The notes under the pieces: model-generated | The model's database searches: none | Told to the model about the DNA's origin: nothing | The model's input: only the letters and a program-made list of their open reading frames with translations | Shown: positions 33,055 to 41,495 of the stretch, in pieces | Numbering within the stretch: the first letter of the stretch is position 1 | Layout: each line of letters opens with the position of its first letter | DNA from: a virus | Virus record (IMG/VR): IMGVR_UViG_3300007609_000005 | Location: 62,001 to 126,000 of that record | Reading direction: 5' to 3' (one strand) | Length of the DNA: 64,000 bases | Position numbers and translations under genes: made by a program

Positions 33055-35271
33055 CTATAATTCCAACATAAAAACACTCCCTTCTTCTTTGAATAAATAG
33101 TTCTGATATGCATCTTCTGCCAGAAATGGTGTCATTGGTGCTAAGACTCTCAACATCTTATCTACACAATTCTTCAAAACATATTGACAATTCCGCCTCT
33201 CATTACTATCAAGATCATATTCATATAGGAATGATTTTGTTGCATCGTCAAGGTAGAAACTCGACAACTCAGATACCCATGTAACCAATTCTCTTAGTAC
33301 GAATTTAAATTCATACTCTTCATAATATTTCATAGAATCAACATACATTTTATTTGTCATATCCAATACTTTCTTACCTCTATCAGATAAGTCGAGTGTA
33401 TGGTCAACATCATAGCCATACATATTACCTAATAAGTATTTCATTGTATTTCGTAACTTGAAGTAATAACTAGCACATGTCTTTAATACATCATCACCGA
33501 GTGTTACATCATTCCCATAACTTGTCTGCGCCACCCACAACCTCAACACATCAGTATTGAACTTATCTTGTACATCTTTTGGATCAACAACATTCTTCAT
33601 TGATTTACTCATCTTATGACCATTTTGATCAAGAACAAACCCATGTGTAAGAACCTTTTTATAAGGGGCTTTACCCATCGATGCAACAGATGTTAAGAGA
33701 GATGATTGGTACCACCCTCTGAACTGATCAGAGCCTTCGAGGTAGAGGTCTGAAACTTTACCATCCATAACAGACAACCAAGACGACCCAGAGTCAAACC
33801 ACACATCCAACGTATAAGTACATTTTTCCAACCCCATATTATGAAATTCAGTTGGTAGGAGTTCTTTATCTGTCATAGAAAACCACACATCTGAACCAAG
33901 TTCATTAAATAACTTATATAGATGTTTGTAAACTTTATCATCAGTGAATGGGTTTCCGTCTTTTAAGAAAACTGCCAACGGAAACCCCCATTGTCTTTGC
34001 CGGGATAAGCACCAACAATCTCTTCCCCTCAACATATTTGTTAGGCGATTACGCCACCTTTCTTCGGTCATATCAACACCATCCAATGCCTCTAATGCAT
34101 CACCACTAAGTCCTTTTAAATCCAAGAAAAATTGTTCGGTCAATCGATAATAAACTGGCTTTTTTGTTCGCCAATCATGTGGATATGAGTGTGTGTATTC
34201 TTCTTTCTTTACCAGCATATCACATTTATCCATATCATCAACTACTTTAACAGAATGATCAAGACAAAATGTTCCATCAACCCGACCCCCATTATCAGTA
34301 AGATCAACACCACTTAACCCATTCTTCTTACACACTTCGTAATCATCATCACCATGTGCAGGACACAAATGCACAAGTCCAGTACCACTATCCGCCCTTA
34401 CAAATTTATCACATAGAACAACACCACGATTGCCAGTAAGTGGATTAGTGTATTCAAGACCTTCTAATTTCTCACCCAAATACTCATCAACATCAACACC
34501 ACTCAATAAATCACATTCTTGATGAAGAACGTAAGTTGTTTGGTTAACTGAAACTTCCTTATATGATAATTTGGGATTCACACAAACCGCCATATTACCA
34601 AGAACAGTCCATGGTTGTGTTGTCCAACATACAAGTTTTCTACCATCATCCAAGTCTAACGTAAAATATGCAGATACATCAGTTCGATCTTTATATTCCA
34701 ACTCAGACTCTGCAAGTACAGTTCTCGTTGATGGTGAATAATGCACTGGTCGAGTGTCCAGATAAACAAGACCCTTATTCAATAAATCATACAGAAGTCC
34801 CAATTGTTTAACTTCATATTCCTTGGAATTTGTCTGATAGTGATTATCCCAATCACCGAACACGCCAAGAGATCTGAATGTAGCCATCTGTTTATCCACA
34901 AATGAATTTGCCAACTTGTGACACTCTTCCCTTAGTTCGAGTTGTGGTAACCTTTTTTTAACTTTTTTCTGTACGGCAAGTTCAGTTGGGAGTCCATGAC
35001 AATCCCACCCGGGTCTGTAATCGACTTTGTACCCACTCATCATTTTATACTTTACAACCATATCTTTCAGTACCTTGTTTAGTACATGGCCCACGTGAAG
35101 ATCACCGTTGGCATATGGTGGTCCATCGTGAAGTAAGAATTCGGTTGAGTTCTTACTATTCCTGTTATGTAGAACATCTTTCCACAGTTCTACCATTTCA
35201 GGTTCTTTCTTTTTATGTTCCGACCTTTGTGTAAAAGTCGTATCTGGCATATTTAGTTTTTTTGTTTTCAT
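33055..35271 (-). CDS. ileS: Isoleucyl-tRNA synthetase, short form
   Basis: 738 residues against roughly 900-1000 usually. HDGPPYANGDLHVGHVLNKVLKD (HVGH 59-62), GWDCHGLPTE, DVWFDSGSSW and GHKMSKSMKN (KMSKS 553-557) identify IleRS. The CP1 editing domain is present (WTTQPWTVLGN about 216-225; HLCPAHGDDDYEV about 301-313), unlike the leuS and valS products. The C-terminal zinc domain of long bacterial forms is missing. The ATG at 35271 begins MKTKK, like valS. The leader carries an Ile-rich peptide and terminator. Confidence 0.92.
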   Translation of the reverse strand: MKTKKLNMPDTTFTQRSEHKKKEPEMVELWKDVLHNRNSKNSTEFLLHDGPPYANGDLHVGHVLNKVLKDMVVKYKMMSGYKVDYRPGWDCHGLPTELAVQKKVKKRLPQLELREECHKLANSFVDKQMATFRSLGVFGDWDNHYQTNSKEYEVKQLGLLYDLLNKGLVYLDTRPVHYSPSTRTVLAESELEYKDRTDVSAYFTLDLDDGRKLVCWTTQPWTVLGNMAVCVNPKLSYKEVSVNQTTYVLHQECDLLSGVDVDEYLGEKLEGLEYTNPLTGNRGVVLCDKFVRADSGTGLVHLCPAHGDDDYEVCKKNGLSGVDLTDNGGRVDGTFCLDHSVKVVDDMDKCDMLVKKEEYTHSYPHDWRTKKPVYYRLTEQFFLDLKGLSGDALEALDGVDMTEERWRNRLTNMLRGRDCWCLSRQRQWGFPLAVFLKDGNPFTDDKVYKHLYKLFNELGSDVWFSMTDKELLPTEFHNMGLEKCTYTLDVWFDSGSSWLSVMDGKVSDLYLEGSDQFRGWYQSSLLTSVASMGKAPYKKVLTHGFVLDQNGHKMSKSMKNVVDPKDVQDKFNTDVLRLWVAQTSYGNDVTLGDDVLKTCASYYFKLRNTMKYLLGNMYGYDVDHTLDLSDRGKKVLDMTNKMYVDSMKYYEEYEFKFVLRELVTWVSELSSFYLDDATKSFLYEYDLDSNERRNCQYVLKNCVDKMLRVLAPMTPFLAEDAYQNYLFKEEGSVFMLEL

Positions 35272-35310
35272 AATTTTAAATTTTGATTTTTGATTTTTTA
35301 AAGAATAAAA

Positions 35311-35337
35311 AACCCAAGGACTTTTGATCCTTGGGTT
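35311..35337 (-). terminator. Intrinsic terminator/attenuator in the ileS leader
   Basis: On the minus strand AACCCAAGGA pairs perfectly with TCCTTGGGTT over ten bases with a seven-base loop, and is followed directly by TTTTATTC, giving a run of T. It lies 40 bases before the ileS start, so as drawn it would prevent ileS transcription unless relieved. Confidence 0.75.
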
Positions 35338-35367
35338 GAAAATGGATGGTATGCACAATAATTCACA

Positions 35368-35427
35368 TCACCATTGGAATATCCAAGGAGTTAATCTGTG
35401 AATTATAATTATACATGTGCTTCTCAT
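35368..35427 (-). CDS. Ile-rich leader peptide of the ileS attenuator
   Basis: A 19-codon minus-strand frame, MRSTCIIIIHRLTPWIFQW, ends in TGA. Codons 6-9 are ATA ATT ATA ATT, four Ile in a row, with a fifth Ile at codon 16. It ends 30 bases before a perfect intrinsic terminator and about 100 bases before isoleucyl-tRNA synthetase. The ATG lies just after the stop of the homing-type gene, preceded by GAATATATAA, a possible promoter. This is the organisation of classical amino-acid attenuators; translation itself is inferred. Confidence 0.65.
   Translation of the reverse strand: MRSTCIIIIHRLTPWIFQW
35383..35389 (-). promoter_or_regulatory. Candidate antiterminator segment of ileS leader
   Basis: Minus-strand TCCTTGG, within the Pro-Trp codons of the leader peptide and just after the Ile run, is identical to part of the terminator's second arm. 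It can pair with CCAAGGA in the first arm. A ribosome stalled on the Ile codons would leave it free, favouring read-through. Confidence 0.5.
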
Positions 35428-35432
35428 ATGTT

Positions 35433-36356
35433 TTATATATTCTCCTTTAGTCTTTGTTTTCTAAACTTTTTTCTAAGTTTCATCCCATCGTTATAATTCA
35501 ACTCTTTGATTACTCTCTTCCCACTCCTTGGATGGCTTATATATCTGGAAATGGTACTCTTACTAATCCCCGTACTTTCAGTCATTTCTTTACGTGTTCG
35601 GTAAACACCCATTAATTTATCATCTTCATAATGGGCAATCAATCTATCCATCTTCTTACGGGTGTCTCCCGATTTCCATTTAAACCCTCTAGCAGAAACC
35701 CTTTGCCCTCTACAACACATACTTATATCGTTTTGTGCCGAGTTACTTAATCCTAATAAATCAACGGCTTGTTTAGGACTTCTGAATTTATTAAGAACAT
35801 TCCCCCTTCTATCCAATTGTACTACGGACTTACTACCTCTGAAGTTATAACCCCTCATTGGGTCCATTCGATAATTCTTATCATTCGTGAAATAACTACC
35901 ATCCTTTGCAGAACGTTTTCGGTTCCCTATGAGCAATGATATTTCTGATTGATTATACCCGGTTTTCAAAGAACATTCAACTTGTGATCCATACTTACCC
36001 AACAACTTATTTTGGTGGTTGAAATGATAAACATTTTTATGTGGTTTTCTGAAATACTCCACATCAGTTGGTTTCTTTTTAACAACAACCAAATTTTCTT
36101 TTGTGTAATCAGTATTGCCACTTTTAAGGACTACACGTTCGTCATCCTTTAATCTCCGATCATTGTACATTTCAAAAAACAAATTCTTTTTATATTGAAG
36201 TCTCCAATCATCAAGCAAAAATGGCGTTGCTATTTTATATTCATCTTCATCTTTAATACGTTTCCATCTACCACCCGATTTCCACTTAGAATATAATTTC
36301 CCATCTTCGGTTAATTTGAAAACTTTCCTTGCACTTTCTCTATAATAAGTAGTCAT
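35433..36356 (-). CDS. NUMOD-type homing endonuclease-like DNA-binding protein
   Basis: 307 residues from the ATG at 36356. Several repeats of the form 'V.qld..Gn.l..f.S...A...lg.s...I..cc.G...s..Gf.W' are seen (for example VVQLDRRGNVLNKFRSPKQAV...GFKWKSGD), which is NUMOD1, the DNA-recognition module of homing endonucleases. The N-terminal RRLKDDERVVLKSGNTDYTKENLVVV resembles an HNH-type '..nNr.eNL' segment without clear catalytic His. It sits directly upstream of the ileS leader. Confidence 0.7.
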   Translation of the reverse strand: MTTYYRESARKVFKLTEDGKLYSKWKSGGRWKRIKDEDEYKIATPFLLDDWRLQYKKNLFFEMYNDRRLKDDERVVLKSGNTDYTKENLVVVKKKPTDVEYFRKPHKNVYHFNHQNKLLGKYGSQVECSLKTGYNQSEISLLIGNRKRSAKDGSYFTNDKNYRMDPMRGYNFRGSKSVVQLDRRGNVLNKFRSPKQAVDLLGLSNSAQNDISMCCRGQRVSARGFKWKSGDTRKKMDRLIAHYEDDKLMGVYRTRKEMTESTGISKSTISRYISHPRSGKRVIKELNYNDGMKLRKKFRKQRLKENI

Positions 36357-36473
36357 ATTTATTGTTTTTATATATAAGCCACAAATATAACAATAAATTA
36401 TGAGAATAAATAGATTTGTAGCAATTAATGATATATTCAAGTCAGTCGGCAAATACCTTATCAGATATATAAA

Positions 36474-37100
36474 TTAACTTTCATTATAACGAATTTCAAA
36501 CAATTCATCATAACCGTCCCTTACTTTCAGTTGTATATCATCTGGAAGACTTTTTAGAAAAACACGATTGTCCAAAAAATATTTACTTGGCTCAATGGAA
36601 TATTCAGAATTAAAAACACTTAGGTCATATTTCACATCATTACCTGCCCATTCTTCTCTTGAAATATTTTCCATTTCTATAAAATTCAAAATACTTTGCT
36701 TATCCAACTTCTCCACTTCTCCGGTTATTATGGATATTAAATAGTTTTCATTACCCATAGGGAGAGTTTTTTTATGCACCTGATCATCTTCATACAACCT
36801 ACACCATATATTCCAAGCCCCACCACGAACACCACCATCCCTTGAAGGCATTAATGTTTTTGGATAAATGCTCATCATTGCATATAAATATACGTAATAG
36901 CCGAGACCCAACCCTTCTTTGGATGCCACACCACCAACATAGTTTATAGATTCATCTAACACACCCATCCCTATCATTGATAGAACACCATAATCATCAT
37001 CGGTAATAACTACAACTTGCCTATCTTGGTCAATTATTATCCTACAACCAACCAATTTGGTGTCTTCCTTAAAACTTTCCCATAGAAATAAATATTTCAT
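36474..37100 (-). CDS. Internal-protein candidate with GNAT-like segment
   Basis: 208 residues starting MKYLFLWESFKED. VVVITDDDYGVLSMIGMG followed by VGGVASKEGLGLGYYVYLYAM resembles the strand and acetyl-CoA loop of GNAT acetyltransferases, but a full domain is not evident. A late-like element (37105-37113) lies four bases upstream. N-terminus and promoter place it with the cargo set. Confidence 0.6.
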   Translation of the reverse strand: MKYLFLWESFKEDTKLVGCRIIIDQDRQVVVITDDDYGVLSMIGMGVLDESINYVGGVASKEGLGLGYYVYLYAMMSIYPKTLMPSRDGGVRGGAWNIWCRLYEDDQVHKKTLPMGNENYLISIITGEVEKLDKQSILNFIEMENISREEWAGNDVKYDLSVFNSEYSIEPSKYFLDNRVFLKSLPDDIQLKVRDGYDELFEIRYNES

Positions 37101-37104
37101 TTAT

Positions 37105-37113
37105 TATATATTA
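37105..37113 (-). promoter_or_regulatory. Late-promoter-like element TAATATATA
   Basis: Minus-strand TAATATATA, four bases before the ATG at 37100, in a divergent gap with a TAnnTTTG promoter on the other strand. Confidence 0.55.
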
Positions 37114-37120
37114 TTATTAT

Positions 37121-37128
37121 TATATTTG
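37121..37128 (+). promoter_or_regulatory. Bacteroidota-type -7 promoter element TATATTTG
   Basis: TATATTTG ends four bases before the ATG at 37133; a leaderless transcript is predicted. Confidence 0.6.
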
Positions 37129-37132
37129 TGGA

Positions 37133-37582
37133 ATGGAGTATTGTCACAATAGAAGAACAAATAAAGAACTTAAACAGATTGCTAAGGATCTATATAACAA
37201 CAATATATTCACTTCTATGCATTTAAGTGATCTCGATAACATCATCACACACTTTTTACCATTAGCATTTCTAAAACCAACATACCCAACCATACCAAAA
37301 AAACAAGGCGATTTACGAAATGACCGCCACAAGACAATTGAACATATCCTTACATTAGATGATCAAATAAAGGAGTATAAAGAAAAAAGTAAAAAATACA
37401 ACAGATATGTTAAGAACATTGGTTTTGTATATGCAAATTATAAAGATGCATTACCCGGCTCAATAAATGGAAACCCCACATTCTTCACATGCACTATTTT
37501 AACAAAAGCAGATGCTAATAAAATGTTAAAGTTCTACAAAGAATATAAAGAATTGGTGGGGAATCTTGAAAAAAATTTCTGA
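37133..37582 (+). CDS. Hypothetical protein
   Basis: 149 residues, basic, with a helical N-terminus (NKELKQIAKDLYNNNIF) and central Pro-rich turn (LKPTYPTIPKKQGD). No known family. It converges on the minus-strand gene at 37583 with no intervening base. Confidence 0.65.
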   Translation: MEYCHNRRTNKELKQIAKDLYNNNIFTSMHLSDLDNIITHFLPLAFLKPTYPTIPKKQGDLRNDRHKTIEHILTLDDQIKEYKEKSKKYNRYVKNIGFVYANYKDALPGSINGNPTFFTCTILTKADANKMLKFYKEYKELVGNLEKNF

Positions 37583-37918
37583 TCAGTATTTGCCTTTCAA
37601 CTCAGCCAATTTAGACTTAACGGTTTCGAAATCTTTATATTTAACACCGTAATACATCAACCGTTTATCAATGAATTCACCTTCTTTCCCCATTTCATAA
37701 TTATCCAACAATTTAACTATTTGGGCATCCGTAAGCCATTTATTGAGTTCTTTGTATAATTTTAAAACAGACTCATCATTCTGTGTATCAATATTTTCAC
37801 CCTCAGTCTCGAATTCTGGTTCCAAAACAGTTCCTGATTCCATATCATTAACCATCTGTTCGTAATCAAGTGTTGGTTCATCAACACCATAACTTTCATA
37901 TTTCTTTAAATATTTCAT
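37583..37918 (-). CDS. Small internal-protein candidate
   Basis: 111 residues starting MKYLKKYESYGVDE. An acidic linker (residues about 10-48) is followed by a helical domain (LYKELNKWLTDAQIVKLLDNYEMG). A late-like element at 37923-37931 is four bases upstream. No enzyme motif is seen. Confidence 0.65.
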   Translation of the reverse strand: MKYLKKYESYGVDEPTLDYEQMVNDMESGTVLEPEFETEGENIDTQNDESVLKLYKELNKWLTDAQIVKLLDNYEMGKEGEFIDKRLMYYGVKYKDFETVKSKLAELKGKY

Positions 37919-37922
37919 ATTG

Positions 37923-37931
37923 TATATATTA
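37923..37931 (-). promoter_or_regulatory. Late-promoter-like element TAATATATA
   Basis: Minus-strand TAATATATA, four bases before the ATG at 37918. Confidence 0.55.
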
Positions 37932-37936
37932 TTTTA

Positions 37937-37944
37937 TATCTTTG
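37937..37944 (+). promoter_or_regulatory. Bacteroidota-type -7 promoter element TATCTTTG
   Basis: TATCTTTG ends four bases before the ATG at 37949; it is back to back with the late-like element of the opposite gene. Confidence 0.6.
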
Positions 37945-37948
37945 TAAA

Positions 37949-38452
37949 ATGAAAAACCCAGTAGAAGGAAATAAATTGTTCGACACATGTGACCTCATTG
38001 AGTATATAGAGGCGGTACAATCAAATATCATAGATCTGTGGAACACTAAATACAAAAGACATTATATACTCAATGAAATAATTAAATTCGAAGAGGAGAG
38101 AAATGAATCCGACCCATTTGAAGATGCACTTGATATAGATGATGTTGATATGGGGAATGATAAATTCTTATGCTTCATTGAAGACTCATATGATGTTGAT
38201 CTTGATGAATATAATAGTTTATTTGAATTCCATACCGAATTATCGGAAATGTCCGATTATAAATATGGAGGTTCGGTAATACGTGAAGACTATTTTGTTG
38301 ATTATTGTATGGATGAACTTGTCCAATTTGGCTACATTAAAGATGATATGCCCGGTTTCATAGTAATTGATTATGAAGGAACTGCAGATAATATGAAAGA
38401 TGATTATACTGAATACAGTTATAATGGCTCAACATACTATTACAGAGGTTAA
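37949..38452 (+). CDS. Acidic hypothetical protein
   Basis: 167 residues, very acidic (DPFEDALDIDDVDMGNDKFLCFIEDSYDVDLDEYN) and Tyr-rich, ending in TEYSYNGSTYYYRG. No motif is recognised. Its charge and leaderless early-type promoter would suit a DNA-mimic inhibitor, but that is speculation. Confidence 0.65.
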   Translation: MKNPVEGNKLFDTCDLIEYIEAVQSNIIDLWNTKYKRHYILNEIIKFEEERNESDPFEDALDIDDVDMGNDKFLCFIEDSYDVDLDEYNSLFEFHTELSEMSDYKYGGSVIREDYFVDYCMDELVQFGYIKDDMPGFIVIDYEGTADNMKDDYTEYSYNGSTYYYRG

Positions 38453-38454
38453 TA

Positions 38455-38676
38455 ATGAAAAACAATAAAATGAATATTAAAGATAAAAAAGAACTGACAG
38501 ATAAAATCAAGAAAATCGATGAATTACCACACGTAGAACTATGTGTTCTGTGGAGGTTCGGTAATGAAGATGAACCACTACTGCACGGATTGGCAGGTGC
38601 TTACTTCCGAGATAGATTGTTCGGTCACTTCGGTGGTTTCGACCCACAGATAAGTAAACAGATCGGATGGGGATAA
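38455..38676 (+). CDS. Small hypothetical protein
   Basis: 73 residues, starting three bases after the previous stop. KKIDELPHVELCVLWRFGNEDEPLLHGLAGAYFRDRLFGHFGG suggests a compact domain. An internal ATG at 38470 could also serve. Function unknown. Confidence 0.6.
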   Translation: MKNNKMNIKDKKELTDKIKKIDELPHVELCVLWRFGNEDEPLLHGLAGAYFRDRLFGHFGGFDPQISKQIGWG

Positions 38677-38691
38677 TTCAAATATAATTCG

Positions 38692-38699
38692 TATATTTG
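38692..38699 (+). promoter_or_regulatory. Bacteroidota-type -7 promoter element TATATTTG
   Basis: TATATTTG ends four bases before the ATG at 38704. Confidence 0.6.
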
Positions 38700-38703
38700 T
38701 AAT

Positions 38704-38949
38704 ATGGAAGAATTTAAAAAATACACAAAACCGATGGAATTAAGACCCATCACACAAGAACACATCGATGAATTCAATGAAACCGATGGAATTATGTATG
38801 ATGGTGATGTTGCGAGATATGCACTTGATCTAGGCCGTATTAGACCAAGACCAGGAGATATGATTGCTCGTGACCCAAATAACCATAACCGCCAATGGTT
38901 GGTAACGGAAAGTGAATTCAAAACATATACCCAAGTAGAGAAAGATTAA
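38704..38949 (+). CDS. Small hypothetical protein
   Basis: 81 residues. It begins MEEFKKYTKPMELRPITQEH, and the C-terminal part GDMIARDPNNHNRQWLVTESEFKTY looks like a small beta domain. It is led by its own leaderless-type promoter. Function unknown. Confidence 0.65.
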   Translation: MEEFKKYTKPMELRPITQEHIDEFNETDGIMYDGDVARYALDLGRIRPRPGDMIARDPNNHNRQWLVTESEFKTYTQVEKD

Positions 38950-38995
38950 TCACACCCTTACTATAAATTGAATCATACAAAAATAAAAAATTAAA

Positions 38996-39583
38996 ATGGG
39001 ATATACAGTATTTGCAAAAGTAAAATCACCCGAAGTGGCAAAAGCATTTGGGGACTTCTTCTATGACCACTGCGAAAAGGGTATAACTGCAGTCATCAAA
39101 AGTAAGTACCCAACCTATCCGATCTCCGAGGACAAATACTCTGCATTGAGTGTGGGGAAAGATAACCTTGGTTATACCGGACATTTTAGAAATGGCGACC
39201 GTTTTATTGGTTTCGATTACAATGCAGCCGCGCCAAGTACAGAAAGAGAATTTGCCTTTGAAGTAGTCCGAATGATACAACGTGAAGAAGGAAAACCAAC
39301 ACATTATTATTATGATGGTTCTCTATGTAAAATTGGACCAAAGACACTCCGGACAAAGATTCGGGGAAATGCAGAGTATCATACCAAAGAAGATCATGAG
39401 GCAGGAAGAACAGAACAAACAGTTGAGGGTCACATTGAGAAACTTACACAAATGGCGTGTTACTCATATGATTGGGACAACGTAAAACCTGATCAGATAT
39501 TGACCATCATTGATGATGAAGTTGAAAGACTCCGAACATTGTGGTTGGAAAAAAGGGAATTATATATCGAAAAATTTTCATAA
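38996..39583 (+). CDS. Hypothetical protein
   Basis: 195 residues. VFAKVKSPEVAKAFGDFFYDHCEKG, then SALSVGKDNLGYTGHFRNGDRFIGFDYNAAAPSTEREFAFEVVRMI, suggests a mixed alpha/beta domain. A helical C-terminus contains several Trp. No known motif is recognised. Confidence 0.65.
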   Translation: MGYTVFAKVKSPEVAKAFGDFFYDHCEKGITAVIKSKYPTYPISEDKYSALSVGKDNLGYTGHFRNGDRFIGFDYNAAAPSTEREFAFEVVRMIQREEGKPTHYYYDGSLCKIGPKTLRTKIRGNAEYHTKEDHEAGRTEQTVEGHIEKLTQMACYSYDWDNVKPDQILTIIDDEVERLRTLWLEKRELYIEKFS

Positions 39584-39607
39584 AACATATCCTAATAACA
39601 GAATAAA

Positions 39608-39826
39608 ATGGAAAGATTTAGAGTTAGTGAAAACTTAGACTTTGAAGAAATTGTAGCAAAGTTCAACACTTTACAAGAGGTTGTTGATTATTGTTATAGC
39701 AGAAAAGATATTTCCCCGGCATACTTAAATGTAGAGTGCCTAAAAGATGATATAAAAATAGACTGTGATGAATTGTTGGGTGCTTTTGAAGATGGTAAAC
39801 GCCCAATGGATTTGAAACACTTCTAA
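39608..39826 (+). CDS. Small acidic hypothetical protein
   Basis: 72 residues, acidic, helical (LDFEEIVAKFNTLQEVVDYCYSRK). It follows the previous gene by 24 bases and may share its transcript. Function unknown. Confidence 0.6.
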   Translation: MERFRVSENLDFEEIVAKFNTLQEVVDYCYSRKDISPAYLNVECLKDDIKIDCDELLGAFEDGKRPMDLKHF

Positions 39827-39841
39827 TACTACATATCCAAT

Positions 39842-39850
39842 TTATAAATA
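39842..39850 (+). promoter_or_regulatory. Late-promoter-like element TTATAAATA (T4 form)
   Basis: It contains TATAAATA, identical to the T4 late promoter core, 18 bases before the ATG at 39869. It links the TTAATATATA elements of this genome to the T4 class. Confidence 0.5.
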
Positions 39851-39868
39851 CACATTAATACGCAATCA

Positions 39869-40597
39869 ATGAAACACAATCACCCAACATTATCGGAAGA
39901 CTATTATGGACACAAAGGGGAACAAGCCATTAAAGGAATTGAAAAACTTATCACTACAAATCATAAGATAAATGATAAACCGGTTCTTGAAGAGATATTT
40001 AAACTTGGTTATAAAATGGGTGAATTAAGTAAAAAGTCACCTATGGGCGTGAGAGCCATTACCAAATCAGGGTTTAATATTGAGAGGGATGTTGTTGAAA
40101 GAGCCTCAGAACTTAACCCAGAAAGAATTGACACTAAAAGAGATCTTGTATATAATGGTCCGGAAATAACATCCAATGATGTTATAGTAGTTGATGGCAA
40201 TGTGAAACAGATTATCGAATGGCTAAAGAATAAGGATAGTGAATATATGGGGTGTGTTTATAGGTTCGAAACCAAGGAAGAAATTGATGAAATAATTAAA
40301 GATATTGATCCTAATGATGATTTTTTTGAAGGCGAAGATGAAGCCACCTGGATATTGAAAAAGTATAATCAATCAGAAGTGAGTGTGTGGTTAACTAAAC
40401 TTTATCAGATCGGATTATCGATCGGACAAGAAGAAACTGATGAAATGCCCGTAGAAGTAATAGATTATTTCAGACAAAAACAAATGGCTGATGATTTTGC
40501 TAAAAGCAATACAATACCCAAAGAGGACGTTGAATATGCAAGAAAGAGGGCAGAGAATATGGCTGATAGAATAGGTCATGAGGTGATTGAAGAATGA
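39869..40597 (+). CDS. Hypothetical protein, possible internal-protein member
   Basis: 242 residues starting MKHNHPTLSEDYYG, a weak match to the targeting-like peptide. It is helical and acidic, with a repeated 'KLGYKMGELS / QIGLSIGQEE' pattern (about 46-54 and 186-196) that may mark two related halves. No family is recognised. Confidence 0.6.
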   Translation: MKHNHPTLSEDYYGHKGEQAIKGIEKLITTNHKINDKPVLEEIFKLGYKMGELSKKSPMGVRAITKSGFNIERDVVERASELNPERIDTKRDLVYNGPEITSNDVIVVDGNVKQIIEWLKNKDSEYMGCVYRFETKEEIDEIIKDIDPNDDFFEGEDEATWILKKYNQSEVSVWLTKLYQIGLSIGQEETDEMPVEVIDYFRQKQMADDFAKSNTIPKEDVEYARKRAENMADRIGHEVIEE

Positions 40598-40670
40598 CAA
40601 CCCTTTAAAGATATCAGATAAACAATTTTTCAAAAATTTAGAATAGTTTAATCAAAAACTAAGACCAATC

Positions 40671-40991
40671 ATGAAAACGTATTTTAGAGGAGGTAGTGGT
40701 ATTGAAAATCCAATAGACTTTAACGGAACAGAAATAAAAGAAGGTGATATAATCACCTTTGATTGGTTTGAACACAAAGACCCAATTAATTATATGAGAC
40801 AAAACTTCTCAAACATGAAAGATTGGACTGATGAACAAATATCAGAAAGACTACACCAACCCACATTCATTGTGAAACGTAACAAAAATGGAATATTATT
40901 TGGTGAGGGAATCGAAAAACCAACCACTAAGCATTCTGGACGACTATACTTACATGATTTTAGGTTTGAATATACCAAACTATGTAAATGA
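40671..40991 (+). CDS. YopX-like small protein
   Basis: 106 residues. PIDFNGTEIKEGDIITFDWFEH matches the 'D.nGkeIyEGDIv' opening of the YopX family, common in phages and of unknown biochemical role. The remainder includes a beta-rich end (GRLYLHDFRFEYTKLC). Confidence 0.6.
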   Translation: MKTYFRGGSGIENPIDFNGTEIKEGDIITFDWFEHKDPINYMRQNFSNMKDWTDEQISERLHQPTFIVKRNKNGILFGEGIEKPTTKHSGRLYLHDFRFEYTKLCK

Positions 40992-41083
40992 ACTTAATAA
41001 TATGATAAAGGATTCGATTGAAAAACGTGAAGAATATATTAGGAAACAATACTATTTTTAACTACCTTTATCAAACAAACACT

Positions 41084-41494
41084 ATGAAAGAAATTCTTGA
41101 AATAACTTTCAAAAGAATGACTATAACTGATAAAGTTATATCGAGTACCATACTTATTGCAATTGTAGCAGCATTCATATTTAAGTTTTCAATTTGTATG
41201 AAAGTTATTGGTGCATTAATTGGAATGTACTATTTATTCTTTGTTAGCGCACACCTTGCACTTGGCCTCCCACTTGGAATAGTTATTATTATAACAACAG
41301 ATTTCATCAAGAAAAATAATTTTTATAAGACCGTTCGGAAAATGAGTTACTTTATATTCCTACTCGTATATTTATCAACACACCTATTATCGATATTCGT
41401 TGCATATGTAGTTGTTCCTTATATCGGTGCAATGTTCTGGAATGTGTCATTTTCTATGATAGAGGCAACTCAATTACTACAACAGATATTTTAA
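41084..41494 (+). CDS. Multi-pass membrane protein
   Basis: 136 residues from the ATG at 41084, chosen because the typical ACAAACACT leader ends there. Three to four hydrophobic segments are seen (VISSTILIAIVAAFIF, VIGALIGMYYLFFVSAHLALGL, LGIVIIITTDF, YFIFLLVYLSTHLLSIFVAYVVVPYIG). It could modify the host envelope, exclude other phages or aid lysis; nothing distinguishes these. No holin partner is seen. Confidence 0.6.
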   Translation: MKEILEITFKRMTITDKVISSTILIAIVAAFIFKFSICMKVIGALIGMYYLFFVSAHLALGLPLGIVIIITTDFIKKNNFYKTVRKMSYFIFLLVYLSTHLLSIFVAYVVVPYIGAMFWNVSFSMIEATQLLQQIF

Positions 41495-41495
41495 G

